Source of the DNA: Wurfbainia villosa
Taxonomy: Eukaryota; Streptophyta; Magnoliopsida; Zingiberales; Zingiberaceae
DNA length: 64,000 nucleotides
Direction: 5' to 3'
Assembly: GCA_025175895.1 (NCBI GenBank)
Contig: CM045988.1
Location: 14,475,647-14,539,646 of the forward strand
This document shows positions 19,297 to 31,235 of the stretch, in pieces; the stretch's first letter is position 1; every line of letters starts with the position of its first letter. Below the pieces are notes generated by a model. The model had not been told where the DNA came from and made no database searches. It worked only from the letters and a program-made list of their open reading frames with translations. Position numbers and translations under genes: made by a program.

Positions 19297-21511
19297 TGTT
19301 GGGTTTCCGGCACCGCGGCGAGTGTGTGTTCGAACATGTTTCGTAAACATGTGCACAGCGGAAGAAATAAAATAATAAATCTAATTTATTACAACACACA
19401 CACCACACACATGCATAGTACAACATGTGTAGACATAACCGTAAATTCAAATTTTGCAATAAAAGGAAATTTATACTACGTATACCTGACATATCACGTG
19501 TTACAGGAAAGACATCAACTGGAACGATCCTCGCTAGAATCGTCTCTATCCGTATCCACGCCGAGTATCTTTGGGATGACTTCACAAAGTCACGAGCCTC
19601 GTCTTCGTACGAGTTACTAGCCTCATGTTGAAGACGATGTTATCGAGAGAAGATCACGATCCGAATCCAAAATGAGTCCTCAAAAACTCGCTTCTCCGGA
19701 GAGGTATTAGTCAACCGTTTGACGAATCCTTCGTCCTCCACCTATGAGGATTACCGGAGATTGAATCCCCGGCAAGGCTACCGCTGTTGGAGCTACAAAC
19801 GTCGTCCAAATGATGCTCTGACAAGAAGGAAACAAGCTGTCCAGAAAACTGGACAGCTTTGGTGGAGACCTTGCGCCGGCCAAATAAGGAAAGCAATATG
19901 CTTACCTTGTCGCCGGAGCCAAGGAAGATCACCGGAACTCCTCCGGCAGTAGCTCAACGCCAGTAAGAGGAGAGGACGGCAGCTGCTGGATGCCGGTAAG
20001 GGGCTTGGGCGGTGGTGGGCGGCGGCAAGAGGAGGGTGCCAACTACTACAAGGAGAAGTGGGCGGCAAGTTTAGGGTTGCAAGGATTAGGGCTTAACAAA
20101 ACCCTTAAGCCCTATTTTATAGAGAAACAATTCTCTTAATGGTTATCGGATCATAACCAAATGTCCGTTAACCCGCTCTATTAATTTAAGTTAAAATAAA
20201 CCAAACTATGTTGATCTATTTTAAGTTAAAATGAACGGAACCAACTTTTGGTTCATTTGTTTAAAACAAACCAAACCCTTTTGGTTTATTCTCCTCCATT
20301 GGATTAGAACCAAACCAATTTGGTTCATCCATCATGTCTTCATAAGGCACGACCCATCCAAGATTCCATTGCGACTGAAACGATTTCATGCTCGCTCCAT
20401 GTTTGGTCTAACCAAACCTAGTTTCTCTCGGTCTGAGAATCTCATTCTCAAGATCGTTTTAAATCCTTCGGATTACGCTCATTGTGCGTGTAACCAAATA
20501 GGTTCTCAATTTATGTTGGCCGTCTATAATTAACCATTAATTATAGAATGATCATGAGTGGCACCTAGTAGTACATCATGATCCCCAATTAACCGAAAAG
20601 ATCAACGCTTGATCCAGAACTATTTCTGAAACCTTTCAGCAGCTCGAATGAATCGTGCCCCATTCCTTTCACTCATCTTATACCCACTTGGTTCAGGACA
20701 TGGTCTATAGTGTCAGTCCCCACTAGGTTGACTACGTCACACCTAACCCAAGTATCATTTCCTCGTCCTACGGATTCTAGTTACTGCACATGTATCGAAG
20801 AGTACCTTACTCTAAACGTGTAATTCTTTGGCCAAAGACTTTAGTAACAATACGACGAGAGGCCATGGGTATACATCTCCTTGCAAGGAGTGGTGAATCC
20901 TTTATAGGCTATTCAAACACCTTCGATCACTTCAACTTATACCCAATCATCCCGGGTCCACATCTCCTTAGAGATGCTTGCTTAAGATGTCAAAGCATAA
21001 GTCTTTATGATCAAGATGACTTGAATACAGTAAGTCAAAGGAACATCGCACTTAAGGTGCAGTAAGAACTTCATTGACATATCTATATATGCAGAGAACC
21101 ATATGAAGTCTTACGGCTGAACACTCCAATGAACTAGTTACCATAACTAGCATCCACGATTAACTCCGGACATCACAATGTCTCCAACTAGTGAGAATCA
21201 GCTGCTTGGATACACCAAGGAGTATACCTCATGCTAGTCTTGACAGAATAAATGGTGTCCAAATCCATCAATTCATCGACTAGGGATATTTCTGATACAT
21301 CACAATTACACATGTAGAGATACTCACTAGTTGTGATCCAATCACAAATTCTTTCATGCTGTGAATCGTATCGTGGACATTCAGTAAATGAGTTTAAGAT
21401 CCAATCAAATACATGAAAACATGTATACTCAAATAGTGAATCCTCATTTATCATATAAATGGTTCAAACATAAGGCGATTGCCTTAGGACATCTCTCATA
21501 TATTACTAACA
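19297..21511 (-). repeat. COP4 3' LTR (left copy)
   Basis: It begins TGTTGGGTTTCCGG and ends ATTACTAACA on the plus strand, 2215 bp, matching 37987-38691 and 47431-48955. Other open frames in it, on either strand, are not genes. A stretch at 20170-20340 repeats words like AACCAAACCAA and TTTTGGTTCATT. Confidence 0.92.
20114..20121 (-). promoter_or_regulatory. Likely TATA box of COP4 (left LTR)
   Basis: The minus strand reads TATAAAAT just before a GGGCTTAAGGG stretch; the same motif is at 47558-47565 in the right LTR. Confidence 0.55.
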
Positions 21512-21522
21512 AACTCCCACTT
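21512..21522 (-). other. COP4 polypurine tract
   Basis: The minus strand reads AAGTGGGAGTT immediately before the LTR. Confidence 0.87.
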
Positions 21523-22987
21523 GGCCTAATGCCAATCGCTACGGTATCCAATACCATAAGCTCTAACATGACCCTCAAACTTACTTTAGTCAAAGGATCC
21601 GCTAAGTTCCTTTCAAAGGGGGATTTTCTCGATTTGTATTTCCTTCCTACTAATGATCTCTGATCGGATGATGATAGCGATGAAGCACATGTTTGGATCG
21701 TTGATAAGACCTTGGCTCTTTCGTCGGTAATTGCTCCATTATTATGCATGATAGACGGTATTGCTTCAACAATGGTGGAACCACACCAAGTTCATAAATG
21801 AACTTCTTGATCCAAACCACTTCCTTTCTTTGCCGGAAGCTGTAATGTATTCTGCCTCAGTGGTAGAATCCGCTACAGTGTCTTGTTTGGAACTTTTCCA
21901 ACTCACTGCGCCCCCATTCAAGGTGAACACGTATCGAGACTGAGACTTGGAATCATCCTTGTTTGTATGGAAGTTGGCATCCGTATACCCGCGTATCACC
22001 ATGTCCCCTTCTCCATAAATTAGGAACACATCCTTAGTTCTTCTTAAGTACTTAAGGATTATCTTAACAGCCACCCAATGATCCATTCCTGGATCAGACT
22101 GGTATCTACTCGTGACACTCAGAGCATACGATACATCGGGCCTCATACATAACATAAGATACATGATAGATCCTATTGCGGATGCACAGGGAATCTTATT
22201 CATGCAAATCCTCTCATCTTCTGTGCGCGGACACATAGACTTCGAAAGGTGTATCCCATGCCTGATGGGTAGGAAACCTTTCTTGGATTCTGACATGCTA
22301 AACCTTTTTAGCACTCAGTCTATATATGTAGACTGCAAAAGACCAAGCAACCGTTTCGATCTATCTCTATAGATCTTAATCCCGAGGATGTAGGTTGCTT
22401 CGCCCAGGTCTTTCATGGAGAATGTCTTGGATAACCAAATCTTAACTGACTGTAAGACTGAAACATCGTTTCCTATAAGTAATATGTCATCAACATACAA
22501 TACTAGGAACACGACTGCACTCCCACTAAAATTCTTGTACACACAAGGTTGTCTGGATTTTGTGAGAAATCAAACTTTTTGATTGTTTCATCAAAACGGA
22601 TATTCCAGCTCCTGGATGCTTGCTTAAATCCATATATGGACCGTCGCAATTTTCATACCATGGTTTTATCAACCGATGTGAAACCCTCAGGTTGTATCAT
22701 ATACACGTCCTCGAGCAGGTTTCCATTAAGGAAAGCTATTTTCATATCCATCTTCCATATCTCATAATCATAATGAGCTGCTATGGCCAGGAGCATCCGA
22801 TGGATTTAAGCATAGCTACAGGCGAATAGGTTTCATCATAATCAACACCTTGCTTTTGACGATATCCTTTCGCCACCAATCTAGCCTTATAGGTAATCAC
22901 ATTACCATCCATGTCGATTTTCTTCTTGAAAACCCGCTTGCACCCTATAGGCTTTATTCCTTCAGGTGAGTCAACCAAGTTCCAAAC
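21523..22987 (-). pseudogene. COP4 reverse transcriptase and RNase H
   Basis: Going down the minus strand: fingers region (GIKPIGCKRVFKKKIDMDGN, 22920-22980), AFLNGN-type Asp region at about 22740, then after a frameshift the palm motif LYVDDILLIGND (about 22480-22510), MKDLGEATYILGIKIYRDRS, and RNase H with GGAVSWKSSKQDTVADSTTE at about 21880-21930. The last 200 bp shift frame at least twice; the histidine box and NLADPLTK are still visible. A TAA at about 22985-22987 separates this part from integrase and stands where relatives have CAG or CAA. Confidence 0.88.
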
Positions 22988-24110
22988 TTAGTTTTCATAC
23001 ATGGAATCCATTTCCGACTTCATGGCTTCAAGCCAATTATCCCTTTTTGAACTTGTCAAAACTTCTTCATAACTTGTAGGCTCCTCATCATCAATGAGTA
23101 ACACGTCGTTCGATTCACTTACGAGAAATCCATATCTCTCAGGAATATTGCGTGTTCTACCAGATCTACGAAGATGTGGTGTTTCAATAGGTCCAGCCGA
23201 TTGCTCATCACTATGAGTTGTCGGCTGTTGTGCTTCACCAGGTATCTCATCAATGTCTATTTGAGTCTCTCGAGCCTCCTCAAGCTCGACGACACTCCCA
23301 CTATTTTCTTGCAAGAGAAACTCTTTCTCTAGAAACACAGCATGCCTTGAAACAAACACCTTTTGTTCCACAGGATGATAGAATTGGTAACCCCTTGTTT
23401 CCTTAGGGTATCCAATAAATAGACATTTATCAGGCTTAGCAACCAATTTGTCTGATACAGTCCGCTTCACATAAGTAGGACAACCCCATATCTTCAAGTA
23501 AGATACATGAGGTTTCTTACTATTCCATATCTCATATGGAGTAGTAGAGACTACCTTGGTCGGCATTCTGTTTGACAAGTAAACAGCTGTCTGAAGTGCA
23601 TAGCCCCAAAAGGACTTGGGAAGATTCACATGATTCATCATTGACCTGACCATGTCCAACAAGGTCTGGTTACGACTCTTAGATACACCATTATGCTGTG
23701 GTGTATATGGCGGAGTCCATTGAGACAATATACCATTGTCTCTTAGATAATCAATAAACTCTTGACTTAAGTATTCACCACCTCGATCTGATCGAAGTAT
23801 TTTAATACTCTTGTCATGTTGTTTCTCTACTTCATTTCTGAATTCTTTGAACCTTTCAAAGGCTTCAGAATTGTGTTTCATCAAGAACACATACCCAAAC
23901 CGTGAGTGATCATCGATGAAGGTAATGAAGTAGCTATAGCCTCCTAAAGCTTGAGTTGTCATAGGTCCACATACATCAGTATGTATTAGACCTAGCAACT
24001 CTCCCACTCGTTCACCTTTTCCTGTAAAAGGTAACTTAGTCATCTTGCCTTTTAAGCATGATTCGCATGTATCATATGAATCTAATTCAAACGATTCCAG
24101 AATTCCACAT
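22988..24110 (-). CDS. COP4 integrase (open frame of a broken polyprotein)
   Basis: A 351-codon open frame covers the integrase core and tail and the first reverse transcriptase residues. The first catalytic Asp is in LIHTDVCGPM, the second in LRSDRGGEYLSQEF. The catalytic Glu position reads NGVSKSRNQTLLDMV, where the usual Glu has become Lys, so strand transfer should be lost. The integrase tail (WGCPTYVKR, FYHPVEQKVFVSRHAVFLEKE) and the linker (RRSGRTRNIPERYGFL) follow. In life this is one part of a gag-pol polyprotein, so its first methionine is not a start. The frame is shared with protease and gag. Confidence 0.9.
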
Positions 24111-24578
24111 CAGTGTAATTCAGACATGCGTTTCTTGCTTACATGGCCAAGACGACAATGCCACATGTAGGAGTCTAATTGATTATCCTTTCGAGCACAC
24201 TTGTTGCTCGCTTCGATATTGAAAATATCACTGGATACGTCCAACGTATAAATGCCATTGCTCAAAGTTCCAGTTCCATAAATTACGCCATTCAAAGTTG
24301 TATAACAACAATTGTTACTAAATGTCAAATGGTAACCATTTCTATTTAAGCAAGAAATAGAAACAATGTTCTTTATTAGAGAAGGAACACAATAGAAATT
24401 GTCCAGTTCTAAGACTTGTCCGCTAGGGAGCTTCAACAAATAAGTTCCGATGGCGACGACAGCAACCTTTGCTCCATTGCCAACTCGCAAATATGACTCC
24501 CCTCTGACGAGTCTTCTTCTATTCCTTAGCCCCTGTATGTCATTACATATATGTGAGCCACACCCAGTATCCAATACC
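24111..24578 (-). pseudogene. COP4 protease and integrase zinc domain
   Basis: The protease active site reads TWVLDTGCGSHICND right next to the TEK2 insertion. The beta-barrel follows (GNGAKVAVVAIGTY, LELDNFYCVPSLIKNIVSIS), then the integrase zinc domain (WHCRLGHVSKKRMSELH). A stop comes just after and the cysteine pair follows at about 24060 (SCLKGK). The N-terminal part of protease and gag lie at 36040-36719; the codon split by TEK2 is completed by the bases at 36041-36040 and 24578. ORF residues above 24583 are TEK2 LTR, not protein. Confidence 0.88.
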
Positions 24579-24583
24579 CAAGT
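24579..24583. repeat. Left target site duplication of TEK2 (CAAGT)
   Basis: CAAGT lies in COP4 protease and is repeated at 36040-36044. Confidence 0.93.
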
Positions 24584-24700
24584 TGTAACGCCCGTAAAAT
24601 TCCTAGCAATTTTACAGGAATTTTTAGCTTGATGATCATGGGCCTTGGGTGGGCCTTTTTCCAAAACAAAAGAAAATAAGACAAAAATGGATGCAAGACC

Positions 24701-24762
24701 TAGGAATTGAACTCCAAACCTCTAGAGATAGCCAAACCCTATAGATGCACCCACTAACCAGA
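24701..24762 (-). other. tRNA-like module in the TEK2 5' LTR (antisense)
   Basis: The minus strand has a B-box-like AGTTCAATTCC (complement of 24703-24713) and, 37 bp upstream of it, TGGTTAGTGG (complement of 24751-24760), which is one base short of an A box. GGCTATCTC between them is shared with the TEK1 module. The 3' LTR copy is at 32806-32863. Confidence 0.5.
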
Positions 24763-24870
24763 AGCCCAATAGGATATCATCATTAGAGGAAGGGGGTGGG
24801 ATTATAGATAAGTGTGATAAAGGCAAATGAAGAGGCATGGAAGAAGAGAAGAGAAACTTCTCTTCCTCCC

Positions 24871-24879
24871 TTTATAAAG
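24871..24879 (+). promoter_or_regulatory. Likely TATA box of TEK2 (5' LTR)
   Basis: TTTATAAAG follows a CT-rich stretch and precedes a CT-rich leader typical of plant transcript starts. Confidence 0.55.
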
Positions 24880-25324
24880 AAGAGGGAAAGTTCTAATTTG
24901 CCACTTCCTCTCTTCTTCTCCTTCTCACCGAAACCTAGAGCCTCTCCCTCTCCATTTCCCTCTTTTGGCCGAACCCCATCCAAGCAAGAGAAGGCTAGGT
25001 TTTGATCTTCTTTAGGTTATCTTCCCCACCCAAAGCAAAGCGAAGGATGTAAGTATCCCTCACCTGCATACGAGTAGCTTCGATTGATGTTTGTAAAAGA
25101 AATCTATATGTTATATCTAACCAAGCTATGTTTTAGTTTATCAATGAAGTTGTATGCTATGTTTAGGAGGTAGATGATGATGTTAACATGAAAAAAAGAA
25201 TTAGGTTAAAAGCTAACCCTAATAGCCCCTAAAGCCTATTCGGCCATGCCATGATTTTAGGGTTTTAATGAAGCTCTATGTCATGTTTTTGTAACTATAT
25301 GATGATGTTGGGATTAAGATGGAT

Positions 25325-26010
25325 TAGGGCAAAAGTTAACCCTAAAAACCCTACTTGGACCATTCGGCCAACCTAGGTTTTGGGTGAACAAATGAAGTTT
25401 TAATCCATATGTTATATGCAAATGAAGTTGTTGTTATATGAAATGAATTAGGTTGTTGTTATATGAAATGAATTAGGTTAAAGGTTAACCCTAAAAACCC
25501 TACTTGGACCATTCGGCCAACCTAGGTTTTGGGGTGAACAAATGAAGTTTTAATCCATATGTTATATGCAAATGAAGTTGTTGTTATATGAAATGAATTA
25601 GGTTAAAGGTTAACCCTAAAAACCCTACTTGGACCATTCGGCCAACCTAGGTTTTGGGTGAACAAATGAAGTTTTAATCCATATGTTATATGCAAATGAA
25701 GTTGTTGTTATATGAAATGAATTAGGTTAAAGGTTAACCCTAAAAACCCTACTTGGACCATTCGGCCAACCTAGGTTTTGGGGTGAACAAATGAAGTTTT
25801 AATCCATATGTTATATGCAAATGAAGTTGTTGTTATATGAAATGAATTAGGTTAAAGGTTAACCCTAAAAACCCTACTTGGACCATTCGGCCAACCTAGG
25901 TTTTGGGTGAACAAATGAAGTTTTAATCCATATGTTATATGCAAATGAAGTTGTTGTTATATGAAATGAATTAGGTTAAAGGATAACCCTAGAAGACCCT
26001 ATGGACCATT
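25325..26010. repeat. 124-bp tandem repeats in the TEK2 5' LTR
   Basis: Five copies, marked by CCTACTTGGACCATTCGGCC at about 25350, 25499, 25624, 25748 and 25872, plus a degenerate sixth at about 26000. The first interval is 149 bp because a 25-bp piece (TTGTTGTTATATGAAATGAA and flank) is doubled. Units contain the GGTTAACCCTAAAAACCC word. Confidence 0.93.
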
Positions 26011-26895
26011 CGGCCATCATGCATTTTGGGGATTAGATGAAGTCTTAATATAAGTCTTATGTGCATATGAATTTGTTGTTAAGTTAAATGAATAGGTTAA
26101 CATGTGTTTTATGTTGGGTGAATTCATGTTGACTTGTGATATTAAATAATGCTAGATGAAGATAACATGCCTTAGGTTGGTGTTTACTTACTTTTGATGC
26201 CATGCCTTTTTGCCATGTCTATGTGTATGCTATGTTTGAAATATGTTATGAAATGGAAGAAGATAGGATTATGAAATGAAACAAAACGATATGTACACGA
26301 CATGAATATGACATGATGATGAAATGAAGAATGATATGTTATGAAATGAAGAATGGCATGTTTACGAAATGAAAGATGATATGTCCATGAAGGGAAGCAT
26401 GATGTGTTATGAAATGAAGTATGCTATGTTTGCAAAATGTAAGCTATGTTATAAAATAAGCATATAAGTATTTTACCTTCTGCATGGCTTGTACCAAGAC
26501 CCTAACAGGGTCCAAGAAGGGATGGGCTCCTAAGATGCCCTAGGTCGATGGAATAAGACTCGGGCCTAGGATGGGCTTCTATGTATGATTGCCCCTAGGT
26601 CGATGGAATAAGACTCGGGCCTAGTACGGGATGGGCTCCAAGATGCCTTAGGTCGATGGAGTAAGACTCGGGCCTAGGATGGGCTTCTACGCTATGACGA
26701 TTGCCCTAGGTCGGCGGACTAAGATCGGGCCTAGTAACCTATTAGGTTCGAGACTTGCTACGTCGGGCCTATTTAGGGATGCGCGCTATGATAATGAAGA
26801 AGTGGTACAATGCCGGGCCCAAATATGTTGAGATTTATATTTACGTACCTATAAAATATGTTTTCAAAAGCATCTCGCACATGTTACATGATTAG

Positions 26896-27110
26896 ATGTT
26901 ATGTTTGATATGCCATGTTGATATGTTACATATGAAGTATGTTATGTTTGATATGCCATGTTGATATGTTACATATGAAGTATGTTATGTTTGATATGCC
27001 ATGTTGATATGTTACATATGAAGTATGTTATGTTTGATATGCCATGTTGATATGTTACATATGAAGTATGTTATGTTTGATATGCCATGTTATGTCACTA
27101 TGCTACATAT
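26896..27110. repeat. 43-bp tandem repeats in the TEK2 5' LTR
   Basis: Four full copies plus a partial one of a unit containing GATATGCCATGTTGATATGT. The 3' LTR has one copy fewer. Confidence 0.9.
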
Positions 27111-27962
27111 GATGTATGTTATGTCTGATAGGTTATACCTATATGTTTTATGTTATGTTGATTTGCTACGTTACATATGTTATATGTTATGTTTAAATAA
27201 GTCCTAGACGTACATGACATGATGCTATGTTATAGATGATACATGTTATGCTGCCATGCTATGGATGAGATATGTTATGTTTACTCACGTTATTTATGCT
27301 ACATGTTAAGTTAATTACGCCATGTATGTTACATGTTATGTGGCTGATATGTTATGAATGTTACATGCTTATATGTTATGAATGGTACATGCTATGATTA
27401 ATGTCGATATATGGTTTTTGTGAGTAGGAGGATCTTACTAAGCCTATGTGCTTATAGTTTATCTTTCCTCATGAGATAAGGGTAAGGGATGGATAAACTA
27501 AAGGAGCAGTGAGGAGGGGCCAAATGTGTGGCAGTGGCATGGTGGAGAAGATCCGTTAGGTTTATATATATATGTTTACCTATGATGATGATGTGTATGG
27601 ATGTCCTTACTTATGTCTCCGTATGACAACGATGGTTATGAACCTGAACTAAGCACTAAGTATCTATCTAAGTTATAATGCATGCTCTATGTTAATAAGA
27701 AGAAGTAAAGAAGAAGTAAGAAGAAGTATCTATATATGTTATGATGCATGCCCTATGTGAAGAAGAAGAAGTATATATATATATATATATGTCAATGCAT
27801 GTTTATGTTATAAAAGAAAAAAAAAAAGTCTAAAGTCTTCCGCTGTAAGAAGTACGAAATATGTATAAAGTCTTCCGCTGTATGTATGTATGTATGTATG
27901 TACGGTCGCGTCACGCGCCGCCCCTCCGGGTTCTGGGTCCGGAAAGGGCGGGCGTGACAGGT

Positions 27963-27974
27963 TGGTATCAGAGC
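27963..27974 (+). other. TEK2 primer binding site (initiator Met tRNA)
   Basis: TGGTATCAGAGC starts three bases after the LTR end. The leader that follows (27975-28279) is AT-rich, repeats CTTAAGCTTAAA-like words and codes for nothing I recognise. Confidence 0.92.
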
Positions 27975-28279
27975 GGATCTGCCTTTCCACTACACACACA
28001 TCAAGCTCCAAATCCTGCCGCCCCAAGTAAGAATTCTATGTCTTCTCTAATTTTGTGAATTTGTTTTCTATGTATGATAGGAAATGCTTCTAGCTTAAAT
28101 ATGCATGAAAATATGTATGATACCCTTATGCTTGTTCTTGTATGATATAAAATACCTTAAGCTTAAACTATGCATGAGAACATGAATGATGCCTTAAGCT
28201 TAAAATGACTTTATGTTAGCTTTAGTCTAAGTATGCGTAGGACAACGAACGAAAACTTATACTAGTTTTACCTTAATAT

Positions 28280-29240
28280 ATGAAGATAAACATGTCTGGA
28301 AGACGCAGTAGTAGAGCTGATGAGCTAGCACCCCCGCATGACCTTACACACATAGTCACAGAACTCCAACGACAAGTTACAGAACAACAACAAGTAATAA
28401 CTACCCTAATGAATCAGCGAGGAAACCCTACTGCCCCACCAACGGGCCCCGGCCCGATGGTTCGACAGGAAGCTTACCTGATCCAGTGGCAGAGACTAAA
28501 GCCGGAAAATTTCTCTGGTACTGGTGAACCATGGGATGCCCAAACCTGGTTCAAGACGGTGGAAAGCATCGTGGAGCTACTGGACTGGCCCGAATGCGAG
28601 AAGATTAAGTGTGTATCATTTTGCCTGTCGGGAGATGCTCGGATGTGGTGGGAACGGGTTAAAACCAAGAGATAAGTAAATCAGATGAGATGGATAGATT
28701 TCGAGTACGAATTCTTCGAAGAATTCTTCCACATGAGGGTGACCAACAAGCATTACAACGAGTTCACTGGGTTCCGACAAGGTGACCTATCGGTGTGGCC
28801 GTGAAGAGATTCAAACGCTTTGTGCCCAAAGTTGGTCGACGGAAAGAGAAAGGGTCGGACTCATGTTTGAAGATGCTCCGACCAGAAATAGCTCACGAAT
28901 GTGGCGGCGGAGTTCATAGACCGCATGAGCGAGAGGAGGCTGTTGATAGTGCCTTAATTGAGCATTACGAACAACATTAGTCAGAGTGAAGGTCAGGCCC
29001 GAGTTAGGAGTCGGAGGAACAGAGTGCTTGGAAAGGAACCCCAGCAAGAGAAGACAATGGGAGAATCCTAAAGGAGGTCCGTGAGCAAGCGGGGGATCCC
29101 TCATGTGCTACCTGTGGGAAGATACATCTGGAGTATGCTACCAAGGCACAAATCGATGTTACTGTGGGCCAGACGGGGCATAGAATCAAGGCTGTCCTAT
29201 CCAGGTTCAGGCACCTCCTCAGCCGTATGCCTAGCCCAGG
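28280..29240 (+). pseudogene. TEK2 gag
   Basis: It starts at the ATG at 28280, or the second one five codons on (MSGRRSSRAD). The first 131 codons are clean: a basic N-terminus, a Gln-rich helix, then the capsid start LKPENFSGTGEPWDAQTWF and CLSGDARMWWERV. A TAA at 28673 ends the frame, but capsid continues (FFEEFFHMRVTNKHYNEFTG) and, after another shift, at 28795-28980 (RPEIAHECGGGVHRP). Near 29100-29190 a zinc-knuckle remnant is visible (CATCGKIH, then GQTGHRIK), with expected Cys residues replaced. At least three frameshifts make it non-functional. Confidence 0.85.
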
Positions 29241-29860
29241 AGTGCTCCTCCACAGTTACATCGGATGCAGGCTGCAATCGAAGGAACCCCAATCCACCAA
29301 GGGAGACTAGAAGCCCCACCAGCTATGACAGATGCTAGGGTATTCTCTCTCACCCAAGAAGATGTGGCAAATGCCTCTCCAGTTGTCACCGGTCAGATAT
29401 TTATTTTACCATCGGCATACTCGCATTATTTGACACTGGGGCAACACATTCGTTTGTTTCTACGCACTTTACTGGAAAGATAGGCATACCACCACAAGCT
29501 CTAGATCACAAGTTCTTAACCACTCTACCCTCAGGAGAGGTAATGCCCTCCACTCATATCTTTGCGAGCGCCCATTAGAATTGCGAGACGAGAGAACTCT
29601 CTGCGATCGATAGTGCTCGACATGCGAGGATTATGACATTATATTGGGCATGGATTTCCTAAGCAAATGCGGTGCTTCGATCGAGTGTCGAAAAGGAAAG
29701 TGGTATTCGGTAGGGCGGAGCCTAAGTTAATTTATCGGAGAACCGAGGAGAAGAGTCAATAAGATTTTATCGACCCTACTGCACGTAAGATGTTAGACAG
29801 TGGGTGCACTGGGTTTCTGGCACACGTAGTTGATACAAGTCAAGATGAGGACTAGAAGCT
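29241..29860 (+). pseudogene. TEK2 aspartic protease
   Basis: The active site ALFDTGATHSFVSTH is encoded from 29423 in a frame different from the preceding VVTGQIFIL stretch (29370-29400), so a small deletion lies between them. Downstream are the flap region (LTTLPSGEVM) and YDIILGMDFLSKCGAS near 29630-29680, the second protease landmark of Gypsy elements. The catalytic Asp itself is kept. Confidence 0.85.
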
Positions 29861-31235
29861 AGAGAATGTCAGAGTTGTATGCAACTACCCAGAGGTATTT
29901 CCAGATGAACTACGAGGTTAGCCCGGATAGAAGTAGAATTTGAGATCGAGTTGATTCTGGTACTAACCCGATCTCTAAAGCACCTTACCGTATGGCGTGG
30001 TGAATTAAAGGAACTTGGGGGCACAGGAGTTACTCGACAAGGGACTTATTCGCCCAAGTCGCTCTCCATGGGAGCTCGGTCTTTGTTGGTGAAGAAGAAA
30101 GATGGGTCTATGCGAATGTGCATAGACTACCGATAGCGAACAATGTGATGATCAAGAACCGGTATCCTTTACCACGGATTGATGACTGTTCGACCAACTA
30201 AAAGGTGCGCCGTCTTCTCTAAGATTGACTGAGAGGTCCGACTATCATCAAGTAAAGTAAAACCGGATGATATACCAAGGCGGCCTTAGGACAAGGTATG
30301 GACATTACGAGTTCATAGTTATGCCCTTGAATAACGAATGCACCGTTCATGGATTTGATGAATCGGGTATTCTCGGCATTCCTCGACAAGTTTGTGATCA
30401 TCTTCATAGGCGACATACTAATATATTCGAGAACCCCGAGGAGCATGCGGAACACTTGAATGTGGTATTGCAGTTCTTGAGAAAAATAGCTATTCGCAAA
30501 GTTCTCCAAATGCGAGTTACGGCGAACAAGTATCAATTTTGGGTCACGTGATATCCAAGCGCGGAGTGATGGTAGACCCAATAAAGATTGAAGCCGTGAG
30601 TAAGCTGGAACCGACCAAAGAATGCGAAAATCGAAGCTTTCTTGGGCTGCAAGCTACTAGGAAGTTTGTAGAGAACTTCTCGGGATTGCGCCCCTATGGC
30701 AGTCCTCACGAGAAAAAGAACAAGAAATATGAGTGGACGGGCGCTGCGAGAGGAGTTTCATAGAATTAAAGGAGCCCGACGGCTCAATCCTTGCTCTTGG
30801 ACGATCTTGAAGGCCGACGTATGCGGTGGCGCTTCAAGTTGGGACTTCGGAGTGTACTTATGCGAGAATGGCAAGGTCATTGCCTCGCCTCTAGGCAACT
30901 CAAGGAACACGAAGGAATTATCCCACCCACGATTTAGAGCTAGCGGCCGTGGTCTTTGCTCTCAAAACATGGAGGCATTATCTCTGGAGCAGTAGGATCT
31001 ATACGGACCACCATAGTCCAAATATTTCTTTACACACGAAGGACTGAACATGAGAACAGATGGCTCGAGCTCACAAGGATTATGATCGAGATTCTTTACC
31101 ATCCGGGAAAGCTAACAAGGTGGTGATGCACTCGGAGAAGTCTGCGCCACCTTGATGTCCCTATCGATGTTATCTCGACCCTTAGAAAAAGAGATTATGC
31201 GTTACGAGGTTGAAATCATCTCGGACAGCTCTCGA
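29861..31235 (+). pseudogene. TEK2 reverse transcriptase and RNase H
   Basis: Landmarks in order: NYPEVFPDEL, ELIPGTNPISKAPYRM (near 29955-29995, across a shift), SLLVKKKDGSMRMCIDYR (about 30075-30130), TRYGHYEFIVMP (30295-30325), the palm, LGHVISKRGVMVDPIKIEA (about 30540-30595), then RNase H and its tail up to 31235. The palm reads FVIIFIGDILIYS: the first Asp of the expected FIDD motif is Gly (GGC at 30409-30411), which removes a metal-binding residue. Many one- to four-base losses break the frame about every 100-200 bp. Confidence 0.86.

Larger units (their letters stand above)
24584..27959 (+). repeat. TEK2 5' LTR
   Basis: It runs from TGTAACGCCC to GGCGTGACA, 3376 bp, close to the upper end of LTR lengths for Gypsy elements in plants. 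Contents in order: an inverted repeat around AAATTCCT-AGGAATTT, an antisense tRNA-like module, TATA box, five 124-bp repeats, repeats of AGGTCGATGGAATAAGACTC at 26540-26740, 43-bp repeats, and (TA)n and (TATG)n runs near the end. No gene lies in it. Confidence 0.93.

Noticed and set aside
20790..21065. A 91-codon frame that recurs at 48234-48509 with good similarity
   Set aside because: Similarity is explained by both being COP4 LTR copies; no family match and no separate evidence of selection on the frame.
27025..27207. A Tyr/Met/Cys-rich open frame, repeated at 35081-35263
   Set aside because: A translation of the 43-bp repeats in the TEK2 LTRs.
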